NCBI GenBank assembly: GCA_965652025.1
Contig: CBFGTM010000009.1
Coordinates: forward strand, 17,874-81,873
DNA: 64,000 bases
Direction of reading: 5' to 3'
DNA from: CAVVWJ01 sp965652025
Lineage (GTDB): Bacteria > Gemmatimonadota > Gemmatimonadetes > Gemmatimonadales > GWC2-71-9
Positions 32,387-40,429 of the stretch are shown one piece after another. Every line of letters begins with the position of its first letter. Positions within the stretch are counted from its first letter, which is position 1. Made by a program: the position numbers and the translations under genes. The notes under the pieces are model-generated. The model was not told the origin of the DNA. It ran no database searches and saw only the letters and a program-made list of their open reading frames with translations.

Positions 32387-33161
32387 GGAGCACCGTCACT
32401 GCCTGGCCTCCCAGCCGAACGCGCTCACCCTCTACCCGTACCTTGACCCGGCCACCCCGCTCTGAAGCCTGATACCCGATCAACTCGTTCTTCCGCAACC
32501 GGGTTGCCCAGAACGGGGCCAGCCCGCAGTGGGCCGATCCAGTCACGGGGTCCTCCGGCACACCAGCGGCTGGCGCGAAAAAGCGGGAAACGAAATCGTA
32601 GCCCTTCGTGCCGGAGGCCGCAGTGACGATAACTCCTCGGCACGAGAGCCGAGACAGGGCGACCAGATCGGGGGCCAGCTCGCGGACGGCCGAGTCAGAG
32701 TCCAGCTCGACCAGATAGTCGAACGCGGTACGACCGAGGTAATGGATCGGCTTCCCTATGGCGCGCTCCAGTTCAGGAAATCGGTCCACTACCTGTGGAG
32801 GAGTAGCCGGAAAGTCGAGCCAGATCAGATCCGGCGCTCGGGTAGCTGTCAGCACTCCGCTGCGGGTATGGAATCGTGCCTGATCCTCCGGACCCAGGTG
32901 GCGATCTTCCCACAGCACATGGGCGCTGGCCAGGGTGGCGTGTCCGCAGAGGTCGACCTCGGTCGAAGGGGTGAACCAGCGAAGATCATAGCCGTCGCTT
33001 GCTGGCACCACGAAGGCAGTTTCGGCCAGGTTCATTTCGCGGGCAACGTCCTGCATCCAGGCTGGGTCGGCGGGCGAGGCAAGGACGCACACGGCGGCGG
33101 GATTGCCGGCGAAGGGCCGGTCGGTGAAGGCATCCACCTGAACAATCGGTTGTCTGCTCAC
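32367..33161 (-). CDS. PhzF family isomerase
   Basis: 264 residues. IVQVDAFTDRPFAGNPAAVC is the family start and NLAETAFVV carries the catalytic Glu (E47). DLRWFTPSTEVDLCGHATLA and GVPEDPVTGSAHCGLAPFWA complete the two DAP-epimerase-like half-domains. PhzF catalyses a 1,5-hydrogen shift in phenazine synthesis, but most bacterial relatives have other unknown substrates; no phenazine genes are here. Start overlaps the RidA gene by 4 bp. Confidence 0.92.
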   Translation of the reverse strand: MSRQPIVQVDAFTDRPFAGNPAAVCVLASPADPAWMQDVAREMNLAETAFVVPASDGYDLRWFTPSTEVDLCGHATLASAHVLWEDRHLGPEDQARFHTRSGVLTATRAPDLIWLDFPATPPQVVDRFPELERAIGKPIHYLGRTAFDYLVELDSDSAVRELAPDLVALSRLSCRGVIVTAASGTKGYDFVSRFFAPAAGVPEDPVTGSAHCGLAPFWATRLRKNELIGYQASERGGRVKVRVEGERVRLGGQAVTVLRGELLH

Positions 33162-33550
33162 GGCATTACGGCCTCGGCTTCGATCTCGATCAACATCTCG
33201 GGAGAAATCAGCCGGCTGACTTCGACCATTGTGGCCGCGGGCCGTACCTGCCGAAAAAACTCCCCGTGGGCGCGGGCCACTTCCTCCCAGTGATCAATAT
33301 TGGTGACGTACATCCGGGTCCGAACCACATCGGAGAGCGAAGACCCGGCGGCCTTGAGCGCGCTGTCGATGTTTCGGAGTGCCTGGACCGTCTGGGCGTA
33401 AGGGTCGCCTGGCCCTACGATCCCGCCATCAGGGCCGGTCGCGGTAGTTCCCGAGACATGAACCCACTTGCCGGTTCGTACCGCACGGGAGTACCCGACG
33501 ATCGGTTCCCACGGGGTGCCACTGGAGATGAGCTGCCGCTGATCGGTCAC
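33158..33550 (-). CDS. RidA family (YjgF/UK114) deaminase
   Basis: 130 residues. GTPWEPIVGYSRAVRTGKWV, GPGDPYAQTVQALRNIDSAL with VVRTRMYVTN (the Arg that holds the carboxylate in RidA) and MLIEIEAEAV are diagnostic. The trimeric enzyme hydrolyses reactive enamines and imines released by PLP enzymes. It is the first gene of the RidA-PhzF-CsaA operon, overlapping PhzF by 4 bp. Confidence 0.9.
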   Translation of the reverse strand: MTDQRQLISSGTPWEPIVGYSRAVRTGKWVHVSGTTATGPDGGIVGPGDPYAQTVQALRNIDSALKAAGSSLSDVVRTRMYVTNIDHWEEVARAHGEFFRQVRPAATMVEVSRLISPEMLIEIEAEAVMP

Positions 33551-33565
33551 GGCGCCAGATGCCGG

Positions 33566-33745
33566 CTAGTGAGGAAGGACGGACGAGCTGTTCTCGAGGT
33601 CGCGGAGCTCCGCCAGTACCGAAGCGGCAATGTGTTCGGATGCCGGCGGAACTTCGTAATAGTGATTTTGCAGGCGCTGTTCGATTTGACGCAACCGGTC
33701 GGGTGCGACGGTGGGGGTGCAGCGGTACTCATCGGGATGCGGCAC
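33566..33745 (-). CDS. FlgM-like anti-sigma factor candidate
   Basis: A 59-residue protein from GTG 33745 (GGAGAGG about 6 bp upstream); the longer open frame upstream is non-coding in character. The C-terminal two thirds, RLRQIEQRLQNHYYEVPPAS and EHIAASVLAELRDLENS, resemble the sigma-28-binding end of FlgM (charged helix, Tyr-x-Val turn, IA-x-x-hydrophobic-L helix). A FliA/WhiG-type sigma factor is encoded nearby at 35441-36217, which supports the assignment. The similarity is short, so this stays a hypothesis. Small size means automatic annotation could miss it. Confidence 0.5.
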   Translation of the reverse strand: MPHPDEYRCTPTVAPDRLRQIEQRLQNHYYEVPPASEHIAASVLAELRDLENSSSVLPH

Positions 33746-34044
33746 GCTCGACCTCTCCGAACTCGGGCGCGCAACGCCGACACGACCGGCGGCAGACCCG
33801 TCTGGGATGTTGATTACCGGAAAGTTTTCGGTCTTGGACGAACGAATCTTTACACACCCATGCCGGTGTACTGCTGATTGTAACCATCCGCGGCTCCAGG
33901 GACCAGTCCCGCGATTCCCGCCCCACTTCCTCTCGTTGCTGCAACTCAAGAAATCGTCTGACGGTCCGATCCTTGGGGCAGTTCCCGGGCAGCATCCACG
34001 CCGACCACCCCAATCTCGGCGACCAGGGCTCAACGAGGACATGC
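33746..34044. other. divergent intergenic region with an inverted repeat
   Basis: About 300 bp between the FlgM-like gene (minus) and the HD-GYP regulator (plus); no gene. It holds a near-perfect inverted repeat ACCGGAAAGTTTTCGGT (33816-33832). GAAAGTTT inside it resembles the -35 box of FliA promoters, but no matching -10 box at the right spacing was found. Confidence 0.45.
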
Positions 34045-35124
34045 ATGCTGACGGTCAAGGTTCCCGATCGCATCCTGATAGTGGACGACGATCAAGCCGT
34101 CCGGGAGACGACGGAAACCCATCTTAACCACCGCGGCTTCGAAGTCCTCACCGCGGTAACCGGGCAGGAGGCACTCGGGATGTTGGGCCGGCAGAAGATC
34201 TCCTGCATGCTGGCGGACGCGAAATTGTTCGAAACTCCTGCCGGGGAGCTCCTCGCTCGGGCCCTGGAACGCGATCCCAACCTGGCTATCCTCGTCTCCA
34301 GCTCGACTCCCGATATTAATGAAGCGGTTGACTACCTCCGGTACGGCGCGCTGGATTACCTCCAGAAGCCGATTGACCTCGCTCGTCTCGAAGCTGCGTT
34401 GTATCGGGCCCTCCGCCGAAGAGCCGACTCGATCAAGGAGCGGGGCACGTCCGGGGTGCTGAAGGAGGAAGTGGTCAACCTGGGGGCACAACTGGCTCGC
34501 GAGCGAGCCAAGGTGAAAGGCCTTTCGGTCGCTACCCTGGAAGCGCTCGTCGCTGTGGTCGAGGCGCGCGATGTATGGTTCGCCGGCCACTCGATGCGGG
34601 TGGCTCAACTCACGGCGTCGATTGCGGCCGAGATGGGGAAGAGTGATGAGGAAATCGAGCTGGTGCGACAGGCCGGCCTGCTCCATGACATAGGGATGAT
34701 TGCCGTCCCTGAAGGGCTGCTCTCTAAGGAAGGCACTCTCACAACCGCCGAGTTCGAGGCCGTCAAGCGGCATACAACCGTGGGCTCTGAGATTCTGGCG
34801 CCCATTCCCCAGCTAGGTGTTGTCACTGGATTCGTCCGGGGTCACCACGAGCGCTGGAACGGCGAGGGATATCCTGATGGGCTGGCCGGCGACGCCATCC
34901 CCTGGGGTGCCCGGGTCATCGGGGCCGCGGAGGTCTACGATGCGCTGGTTACCGCGCGCCCCTATCGGGAGCAGCTGACCCCGGAGCTCGCGGTGGAGCG
35001 GATGACTGAGCTGATCGGCACTGTTGTGGGGCCCGACGTCCACCGGGCCTTGGCGGCGGTGGTGGAGCGGGGAGCCGCTCTGGTCTTTGTGGCGGATGAG
35101 CGCAGCAAGGAGCTCAGCCTCTAG
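34045..35124 (+). CDS. response regulator with HD-GYP cyclic-di-GMP phosphodiesterase domain
   Basis: 359 residues from ATG 34045. The receiver domain (about 8-120) has acidic D14/D15, the phospho-acceptor D58 (MLADAKL) and K108 (LQKPID). The HD-GYP domain follows with H182, LLHDIG (H214, D215), KRHTTVG and HHERWNGEGYPDGLAG, which is the full GYP signature, so it should hydrolyse cyclic di-GMP. Such proteins switch between motility and sessile growth, consistent with the flanking sigma-28-type factor and FlgM-like gene. No partner kinase is in the window. Confidence 0.93.
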   Translation: MLTVKVPDRILIVDDDQAVRETTETHLNHRGFEVLTAVTGQEALGMLGRQKISCMLADAKLFETPAGELLARALERDPNLAILVSSSTPDINEAVDYLRYGALDYLQKPIDLARLEAALYRALRRRADSIKERGTSGVLKEEVVNLGAQLARERAKVKGLSVATLEALVAVVEARDVWFAGHSMRVAQLTASIAAEMGKSDEEIELVRQAGLLHDIGMIAVPEGLLSKEGTLTTAEFEAVKRHTTVGSEILAPIPQLGVVTGFVRGHHERWNGEGYPDGLAGDAIPWGARVIGAAEVYDALVTARPYREQLTPELAVERMTELIGTVVGPDVHRALAAVVERGAALVFVADERSKELSL

Positions 35125-35440
35125 ATCCTGCAACTTGCCCTGCACCTTGCCCGTTTCTCGTCCCTCGTCTTGGGTCCGAGCCGGCCATCTTCTCCTTGGC
35201 GGGCGGCGAGCCGATTTGAGGTCCTCCGAAGTCATCTTCTAACTGCAGACCTGATACCCGCTTAAGAAACCGCTGCAAGCTGTTGCAGTCCCGCAACTGC
35301 ATTCCCCGGCATCGGTGGTACAGCCGTTGCCTCCACCACCCACCAGACAGATGTGCGGGCGCTTCACGTGCCCGGCCCCCGACCACATTCCGCACTGGAT
35401 TTCCGATGTCCTGTGTTCCTGCGATGGCAGGGTGTCAGTC
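35125..35440. other. intergenic leader with overlapping hairpins (316 bp)
   Basis: No gene found. Between 35273 and 35301 there are two mutually exclusive short hairpins, CTGCAA/TTGCAG and TGCAGT/ACTGCA. They may form an attenuator-like leader for the sigma factor gene 140 bp downstream. No Rho-independent terminator tail is seen. Confidence 0.35.
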
Positions 35441-36217
35441 ATGACCGCCATTCCTGCCTCCCAAACCGAAGACCGGACGGAAGCGCTCTGGGCCCGATAC
35501 CGCATTGACGGGGACCCAGATGCCCGCGCTCAACTCCTGGTCCGCCATCTCGGCCTGGTCCACCATGTTGCCCGGGAAGTCTCCCGCCGGATTCCGTCGG
35601 TCGAGCTCGGTGAGCTGGTGAGTGCCGGCGCGCTTGGCCTCATGAAAGCGTTGGAGAGCTTTGATCTGTCGCGTGGCCTGGCGTTCAGTACCTACGCCGT
35701 GCTTCGCATTCGGGGCGCGATCCTCGACGACCTGCGAAGCCGAGACTCCACGCCGCGCTCGGTACGGGTCAAGCGCAGAAGGATCGAGGGAGTGGCCTCG
35801 GCACTGGAGGCGCGGCTCGGCCGAGCTCCCAATCACCAGGAGGTTGCGAATCACCTGGGTATCGATCTCACCACCTACTGGAAGTGGAAGGATGCGGTCG
35901 GCGTATATGCCGAGGCAGAGACACCGCGCCCTTCTAATGGCCGCCGCTTCTCCCGGGATGCTGAGACCCACGCCGATCAATCAGTCACTCTCCCCACGCA
36001 GAAACTGGTGGAGTCGGAACATGTTGCCCACCTGCGGCAGTTGATTTCCCGGCTCCCGGAACAGCAACGCCGGGTTCTGGCCTTGTATTACTACGAGGAG
36101 CTGAATCTGCGGCAGGTTGGCGAAGTGCTCCAGGTGAGTGAATCGAGGGTGTCACAAATCAGGAGCCAGGCTCTCAAACGTCTGCGGCAGGAGCTGGCCA
36201 CGTCAGCCGTGGGGTGA
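35441..36217 (+). CDS. FliA/WhiG-type RNA polymerase sigma factor
   Basis: 258 residues from ATG 35441. Regions 2, 3 and 4 are visible: LLVRHLGLVHHVAREVSRRI, ELVSAGALGLMKALESFDLS, the FSTYAVLRIRGAILDDLR segment (region 2.3-2.4), TPRSVRVKRRRIEGVASALE (region 3) and RRVLALYYYEELNLRQVGEV through SQIRSQALKRL (region 4, HTH). Members transcribe motility, sporulation or late genes. No flagellar genes are in the window. The FlgM-like gene 1.7 kb away may be its antagonist. A terminator follows at 36256. Confidence 0.9.
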   Translation: MTAIPASQTEDRTEALWARYRIDGDPDARAQLLVRHLGLVHHVAREVSRRIPSVELGELVSAGALGLMKALESFDLSRGLAFSTYAVLRIRGAILDDLRSRDSTPRSVRVKRRRIEGVASALEARLGRAPNHQEVANHLGIDLTTYWKWKDAVGVYAEAETPRPSNGRRFSRDAETHADQSVTLPTQKLVESEHVAHLRQLISRLPEQQRRVLALYYYEELNLRQVGEVLQVSESRVSQIRSQALKRLRQELATSAVG

Positions 36218-36255
36218 TCGGCCCAATCGGTTGACCCGACGGAGCTGTATGAGGA

Positions 36256-36290
36256 GGGGCCGGATGCATGGTTTGCGTCCGGCCCCTTTG
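36256..36290. terminator. bidirectional Rho-independent-like terminator
   Basis: GGGGCCGGA (36256-36264) pairs with TCCGGCCCC (36278-36286), 9 bp with a 13-nt loop, followed by TTT. It stands between the convergent sigma factor and CsbD genes and could end both transcripts. Confidence 0.7.
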
Positions 36291-36322
36291 CCGCAAATGA
36301 TTGAAGGAGTATGGCCTGAATT

Positions 36323-36544
36323 CTACGCCGGCTCCTCGCGATCCTCCTCGTCCAGGTCCTGCTCTGCCTTCCCGAATTCCCGCTGGATCTTGCCCTTGAT
36401 CTCCTGGCCTTTGCCTTTCAACTGCTCCGTGGTGTCGCCGGTGGCGCCGCCGACGGTGCTGCGAATCCGCCCTTCAACCTGCTTGGCCGCGCCTTTGACT
36501 CGATCCTTGGCGCCTTCGGTGGCCAGATTCTCTCGGTCGGTCAT
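36323..36544 (-). CDS. CsbD family stress-response protein
   Basis: 73 residues from ATG 36544, preceded by AGGGGG. Highly charged with repeats DRENLATEGAKDRVKGAAKQ, VEGRIRSTVGGATGDTTEQL and KGKGQEIKGKIQREFGKAEQ, the CsbD signature. CsbD-like proteins are induced by general stress but lack a known activity. Acidic end EEDREEPA. Confidence 0.92.
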   Translation of the reverse strand: MTDRENLATEGAKDRVKGAAKQVEGRIRSTVGGATGDTTEQLKGKGQEIKGKIQREFGKAEQDLDEEDREEPA

Positions 36545-36628
36545 GTTTACCCCCTGAGCTCGGGTTATTCCAGCGGGGGCAACATTGGCCCGGCAGGACA
36601 ACTCCAGCCGTGAGGACCATCACTGCGT

Positions 36629-37627
36629 CTAAGCTGCCCCGAGGCCGGCGGGCTGAGGGGTGCTCTCGGCGTAGTGACAGGCGGCCAAAGTGCCTTCTAC
36701 CGGACGGAGGAGCGGCATCTCCGTGCGGCACCGCTCATTCTTGAGCGGATGAAAGCATCGGGTATGAAAGGGACATCCGGAGGGAGGGCTGGAGGGACTG
36801 GGCAGATCGCCACTCAGGACGATGCGCTCCCGTTGAATCGCCGGATCCGGCTCTGGCACTGCAGAGAGCAGCGCAACGGTGTACGGATGGCGCGGATTAG
36901 CCAGCAAGCTGTCGGTGGGTCCTTGCTCCACGATGTGACCCAGGTACATCACGGCGATGCGGTGTGCGATCTGACGCACGACCGCCAGATCATGGGCAAT
37001 GAACAGGTAGGATAGTCCGCGTTGGCGCTGAAGGTCGGAGAGCAGGTTCAGCACCTGGGCCTGAACCGACACGTCGAGCGCGGAGACCGGCTCGTCGCAG
37101 ACGATGAAGGCTGGCTGGACTGCGAGCGCGCGGGCGATGCCGATGCGCTGTCGTTGTCCCCCAGAGAACTCGTGCGGGTAACGTCGTGCGTAGGCCGGAT
37201 CCAGCCCCACCTCCTCCAGCAGGGCGGCAACGCGACCCGGGATTTCCTGGCGGGGTGCCAGCCGGTGGATCTCGATGCCCTCGGCAATCGCCGCGCCCAC
37301 CCGCATGCGAGGATTGAGCGAGCTGTAGGGATCCTGAAAGATGATCTGCATCCGGCGGCGCAGTGCCCGTAGTTCAGCGCGATCCAGCGAGAAGATGTCC
37401 ACGCCCTCAAACAGCGCCGTGCCACTGGTAGGCTCCTGCAGCCGCAGGATAGTACGTCCCACCGATGACTTCCCGCAGCCCGACTCTCCGACCAGGGCAA
37501 GGGTTTCCCCCGGACCCACATCGAAGGACACTCCGTCCACCGCGCGAACCGGCGGCGCCGCCCGGCCGAACAAGCCGCCGGCCTGGTAGTGCTTCACCAG
37601 ATCGTGGACGGAGAGAAGCGGCTTCAT
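36629..37627 (-). CDS. oligopeptide ABC transporter ATP-binding protein (DppF/OppF-type)
   Basis: 332 residues from ATG 37627. Walker A is GESGCGKSS, the Q loop QDPYSSLNPR, signature FSGGQRQRIGIARAL, Walker B VCDEPVSALD and the H switch is HDLAV. The C-terminal oligopeptide-transporter extension has GCPFHTRCFHPLKNERC, whose Cys residues form a conserved motif in this family. Its ATG overlaps the stop of the paired DppD-like gene by 4 bp. It is the last gene of a five-gene operon. Confidence 0.92.
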   Translation of the reverse strand: MKPLLSVHDLVKHYQAGGLFGRAAPPVRAVDGVSFDVGPGETLALVGESGCGKSSVGRTILRLQEPTSGTALFEGVDIFSLDRAELRALRRRMQIIFQDPYSSLNPRMRVGAAIAEGIEIHRLAPRQEIPGRVAALLEEVGLDPAYARRYPHEFSGGQRQRIGIARALAVQPAFIVCDEPVSALDVSVQAQVLNLLSDLQRQRGLSYLFIAHDLAVVRQIAHRIAVMYLGHIVEQGPTDSLLANPRHPYTVALLSAVPEPDPAIQRERIVLSGDLPSPSSPPSGCPFHTRCFHPLKNERCRTEMPLLRPVEGTLAACHYAESTPQPAGLGAA

Positions 37628-38610
37628 GGATTCCGATTCCCGTCCAATTCCGCCAGCCAACACCGCATCGTGTGATCCGGTTCCACCGGGAGCAGCGGCG
37701 GCTCCAGTTCGCTCTTGTCGAACGCCTTCGGGCATCGCGGCCGGAAGCGACAGCCGCTGGGCCAGGCGGCAGGACCGGGAACGCTGCCGCGAATGGGATT
37801 CAGCCGCTTGAGCGGGCCGGTGATTCGGGGCACCGAGGCGAAGAGCCCCTGGGTATAGGGGTGCGACGGATTGGCAAAGAGTCGGGCGGTCGATGTCTCC
37901 TCCACGATCTGCCCGGCGTACATCACGGCCACGCGATCCGCCCGTCCCGCCACAATACCGAGATCGTGGGTGATGAGCAGGACCGCCATCCCCCGGGTGG
38001 CCTGCAACCGGTCCAGCACCTCGAGAATCTGCGCCTGCACCGTGACGTCGAGTGCGGTGGTTGGCTCATCGGCTACCAGGATTTCGGGCTCGGCGGCGAG
38101 GGCGATGGCAATCATCACCCGCTGGCGCATCCCCCCGCTCAGCTGGTGCGGATATGCCTGGAGCCGTTCTGCCGGATCGGGTATGCCGACTTCCCGCAGG
38201 AGATCGAACGCCCGCTCCCGTGCAGTGGATCGGGACATCCTGAAGTGGGCCAGGATCCCCTCCATGATCTGATCACCCACGGTGAACACCGGGTTCAGGC
38301 TGGTCATGGGATCCTGGAAAACCATTCCGATTCTGCGGCCGCGAATCCGTCGCAGTGCCTCACCCTGCAAGGCCAGCACGTCGGTATCGCCCAGTCGAAT
38401 GACACTCCCGGGATCGATGCGGCCCGGCGATGGCACCAGCTGGAGCAGGGCAAGGCTCGTCAGGCTCTTGCCGCATCCCGACTCACCGACCAGAGCGAGA
38501 GTCTCACCCCGCTCCAACGAGAAGCTCACCCCATCGACCGGAGTCACTCTGGTGCCGTCCGGGCCGGGAAAGGAGATCCGAAGACTCTGGACCTGGAGCA
38601 CGGGGCTCAT
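37624..38610 (-). CDS. oligopeptide ABC transporter ATP-binding protein (DppD/OppD-type)
   Basis: 328 residues from ATG 38610. Walker A GESGCGKSL, LSGGMRQRVMIAIALAAEP (signature), VADEPTTALD (Walker B) and LITHDLGIV follow in order; the C-terminus has GCRFRPRCPKAF, the oligopeptide motif. It pairs with the DppF-like subunit to energise the permeases. Starts and stops overlap neighbours by 4 bp, so expression is tightly coupled. Confidence 0.92.
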   Translation of the reverse strand: MSPVLQVQSLRISFPGPDGTRVTPVDGVSFSLERGETLALVGESGCGKSLTSLALLQLVPSPGRIDPGSVIRLGDTDVLALQGEALRRIRGRRIGMVFQDPMTSLNPVFTVGDQIMEGILAHFRMSRSTARERAFDLLREVGIPDPAERLQAYPHQLSGGMRQRVMIAIALAAEPEILVADEPTTALDVTVQAQILEVLDRLQATRGMAVLLITHDLGIVAGRADRVAVMYAGQIVEETSTARLFANPSHPYTQGLFASVPRITGPLKRLNPIRGSVPGPAAWPSGCRFRPRCPKAFDKSELEPPLLPVEPDHTMRCWLAELDGNRNP

Positions 38611-39446
38611 GCGCTGCGGGGGTCGGTAGCGTCGCGCATGGCGTCGCCCAGAAGATTGGCGGACAGAACCGTGACCACGATGGCTAATCCGGGAAAGATG
38701 CCGGCCCATGGAGCGCTCACCAACACCTCCCTGGACTCGAGAACCATGCTGCCCCACGAGGGAGTAGGTGGCTGCACCCCGAGTCCCAGAAACGAGAGAC
38801 CCGCCTCCAGCAGGATCACATCACCTACGCCCAGGGTAGCAGCGACCAGCAGTGGTCCCAAGGTGTTGGGGAGCAGGTGCCGCAAGATAACGTGACGTCG
38901 GCGGGCGCCCAGCGCTTCCGCGGCCCGGACGAAGGCCTCCTCCCGGATGCGCAGCACCTCCGCGCGCACCAGCCGGCTGGTAGCGAACCAGCCGGTTGCC
39001 CCGATCAGGAGGATCAGCGCGTAAAAAGGGATTCGCTCCCACAACGCCAGAGTCAGGAGCAGGATGAAGAGACGTGGCATCGCCAGAGCGCCGTCAACCA
39101 GCCGCATCAGACCGGTGTCCACCAGGCCTCCCCAGTAACCGGACACCAATCCCACGGCCGCGCCGATCGTGGCCGAGAGGCCCACCGCCAGCAGTGCCAC
39201 GCTGAGCGAGACCCGGGCTCCGGCAACTACCCGGGCCAGGATGTCCCGGTTGAGCTGATCGGTGCCGAACGGATGCCCTAATCCAGGAGGCAGGCTCCCG
39301 GCCAGGATGTCCGGCTGGGCGAGCGGATCGGGTAGGAACCAGGGACCCAGGACCGCGGAGGTGGCAATCAGCAGCAACAGGATTGCGCCGGTCCGACCTC
39401 GCGGTCTGCGCCACGCACTCTGAAAAACGGCAACCGCAGGGCTCAC
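38607..39446 (-). CDS. oligopeptide ABC transporter permease (DppC-type)
   Basis: 279 residues from GTG 39446. Six hydrophobic segments and the EAA-loop region EAFVRAAEALGARRRHVILR, followed by LLPNTLGPLLVAATLGVGDV, are characteristic of the inner-membrane permease that contacts the ATPases. HPFGTDQLNRDILARVVAGA is the typical DppC periplasmic segment. Overlaps both neighbours by 4 bp. Confidence 0.92.
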   Translation of the reverse strand: MSPAVAVFQSAWRRPRGRTGAILLLLIATSAVLGPWFLPDPLAQPDILAGSLPPGLGHPFGTDQLNRDILARVVAGARVSLSVALLAVGLSATIGAAVGLVSGYWGGLVDTGLMRLVDGALAMPRLFILLLTLALWERIPFYALILLIGATGWFATSRLVRAEVLRIREEAFVRAAEALGARRRHVILRHLLPNTLGPLLVAATLGVGDVILLEAGLSFLGLGVQPPTPSWGSMVLESREVLVSAPWAGIFPGLAIVVTVLSANLLGDAMRDATDPRSA

Positions 39447-40429
39447 GCGAGGCGCACGCGCGGATCCAGGAGCGCGTAGGCCACATCGGTGATGAGCCCA
39501 CCGGTTACGACCAGCACGGCAATGAGCAGCGAGGCCCCCATCAACAGCGGGTAATCGCGACCGCCGACGGCAGTGGCGGCGAGGGAACCGAGCCCGGGCC
39601 AGGCAAACACGGCCTCCACGAAGACCGAACCGGTCACCAGTATGGGCAGCCAGAGCCCGAACAGAGTGATGACGGGGAATAGGGCGTTGCGCCAGGCGTG
39701 TCGCCAGGTGACGTCACGCTCAGGAATCCCCTTGGCCCGGGCGGTTGTGATGAAGGGCAGGGTGAGCACTTCCAGCATGGCGGTGCGCTGGTATCGCATG
39801 GTGGCCGCGATACTGACCACACTCAGGGTAATCGCCGGCAACACCAGATGCCGCAGGATATCAGCCGCCCGGGTGAGGATGCCAGCATCCAGGCTCAGCA
39901 GCGGGTCCTCCATTCCTGCGGCAGGCAGGAGCCGAAGCTTGATTCCCACCAGCCAGGCCAGCACCAACCCCAGCCAGAAAGACGGGGTGGCGTAGCCGAT
40001 CAGCGAGAGAGCGGTCAGCCAGCGATCCTCCCGCCGATCTCGGTGGACCGCCTGCCGCACCCCCAGCCAGAGTCCCACCGTAAAGTTGAGCAGCAGCACG
40101 CTTCCCCCGAGCAGCAACGTCGCGGGCAGCCGTTCGGCCAGGAGAGCGGTGACTGGGCGGCCGTACTCGATGGACACACCGAGATCGCCGTGAACGAGAC
40201 CGGAGGCAAACGCGAGGAACTGAGTACCCAGAGGCTGATCCAGACCGTATCGGGCCCGGAGTGCCGCGACCTCCTGCGGTGAGAGAGGCCGGGCCTCACT
40301 GAGTCGAGAGAGCGGATCGCCGGGTGCCGCCCGCATGAGGAAGAAGAGAATCGTGAGTGCAATGACCAGCGCTGCCGCTGCCTGCCCGGTCCTTCGGACC
40401 AGCCAGACAACTAGTTCTCGCCCGACCAT
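39443..40429 (-). CDS. oligopeptide ABC transporter permease (DppB-type)
   Basis: 328 residues. MRAAPGDPLSRLSEARPLSP, RARYGLDQPLGTQFLAFASG and TTARAKGIPERDVTWRHAWR (EAA loop) are DppB signatures, with about six membrane helices. It pairs with the DppC-type subunit. Its start overlaps the 3' end of the substrate-binding protein gene by 19 bp. Confidence 0.92.
   Translation of the reverse strand: MVGRELVVWLVRRTGQAAAALVIALTILFFLMRAAPGDPLSRLSEARPLSPQEVAALRARYGLDQPLGTQFLAFASGLVHGDLGVSIEYGRPVTALLAERLPATLLLGGSVLLLNFTVGLWLGVRQAVHRDRREDRWLTALSLIGYATPSFWLGLVLAWLVGIKLRLLPAAGMEDPLLSLDAGILTRAADILRHLVLPAITLSVVSIAATMRYQRTAMLEVLTLPFITTARAKGIPERDVTWRHAWRNALFPVITLFGLWLPILVTGSVFVEAVFAWPGLGSLAATAVGGRDYPLLMGASLLIAVLVVTGGLITDVAYALLDPRVRLA

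Noticed and set aside
32367..33161. Phenazine biosynthesis because of a PhzF homologue.
   Set aside because: No other phz genes nearby; most PhzF-family members are unrelated to phenazines.
35125..35440. Cyclic-di-GMP riboswitch upstream of the sigma factor.
   Set aside because: No GEMM-like core sequence could be found; only short competing hairpins.
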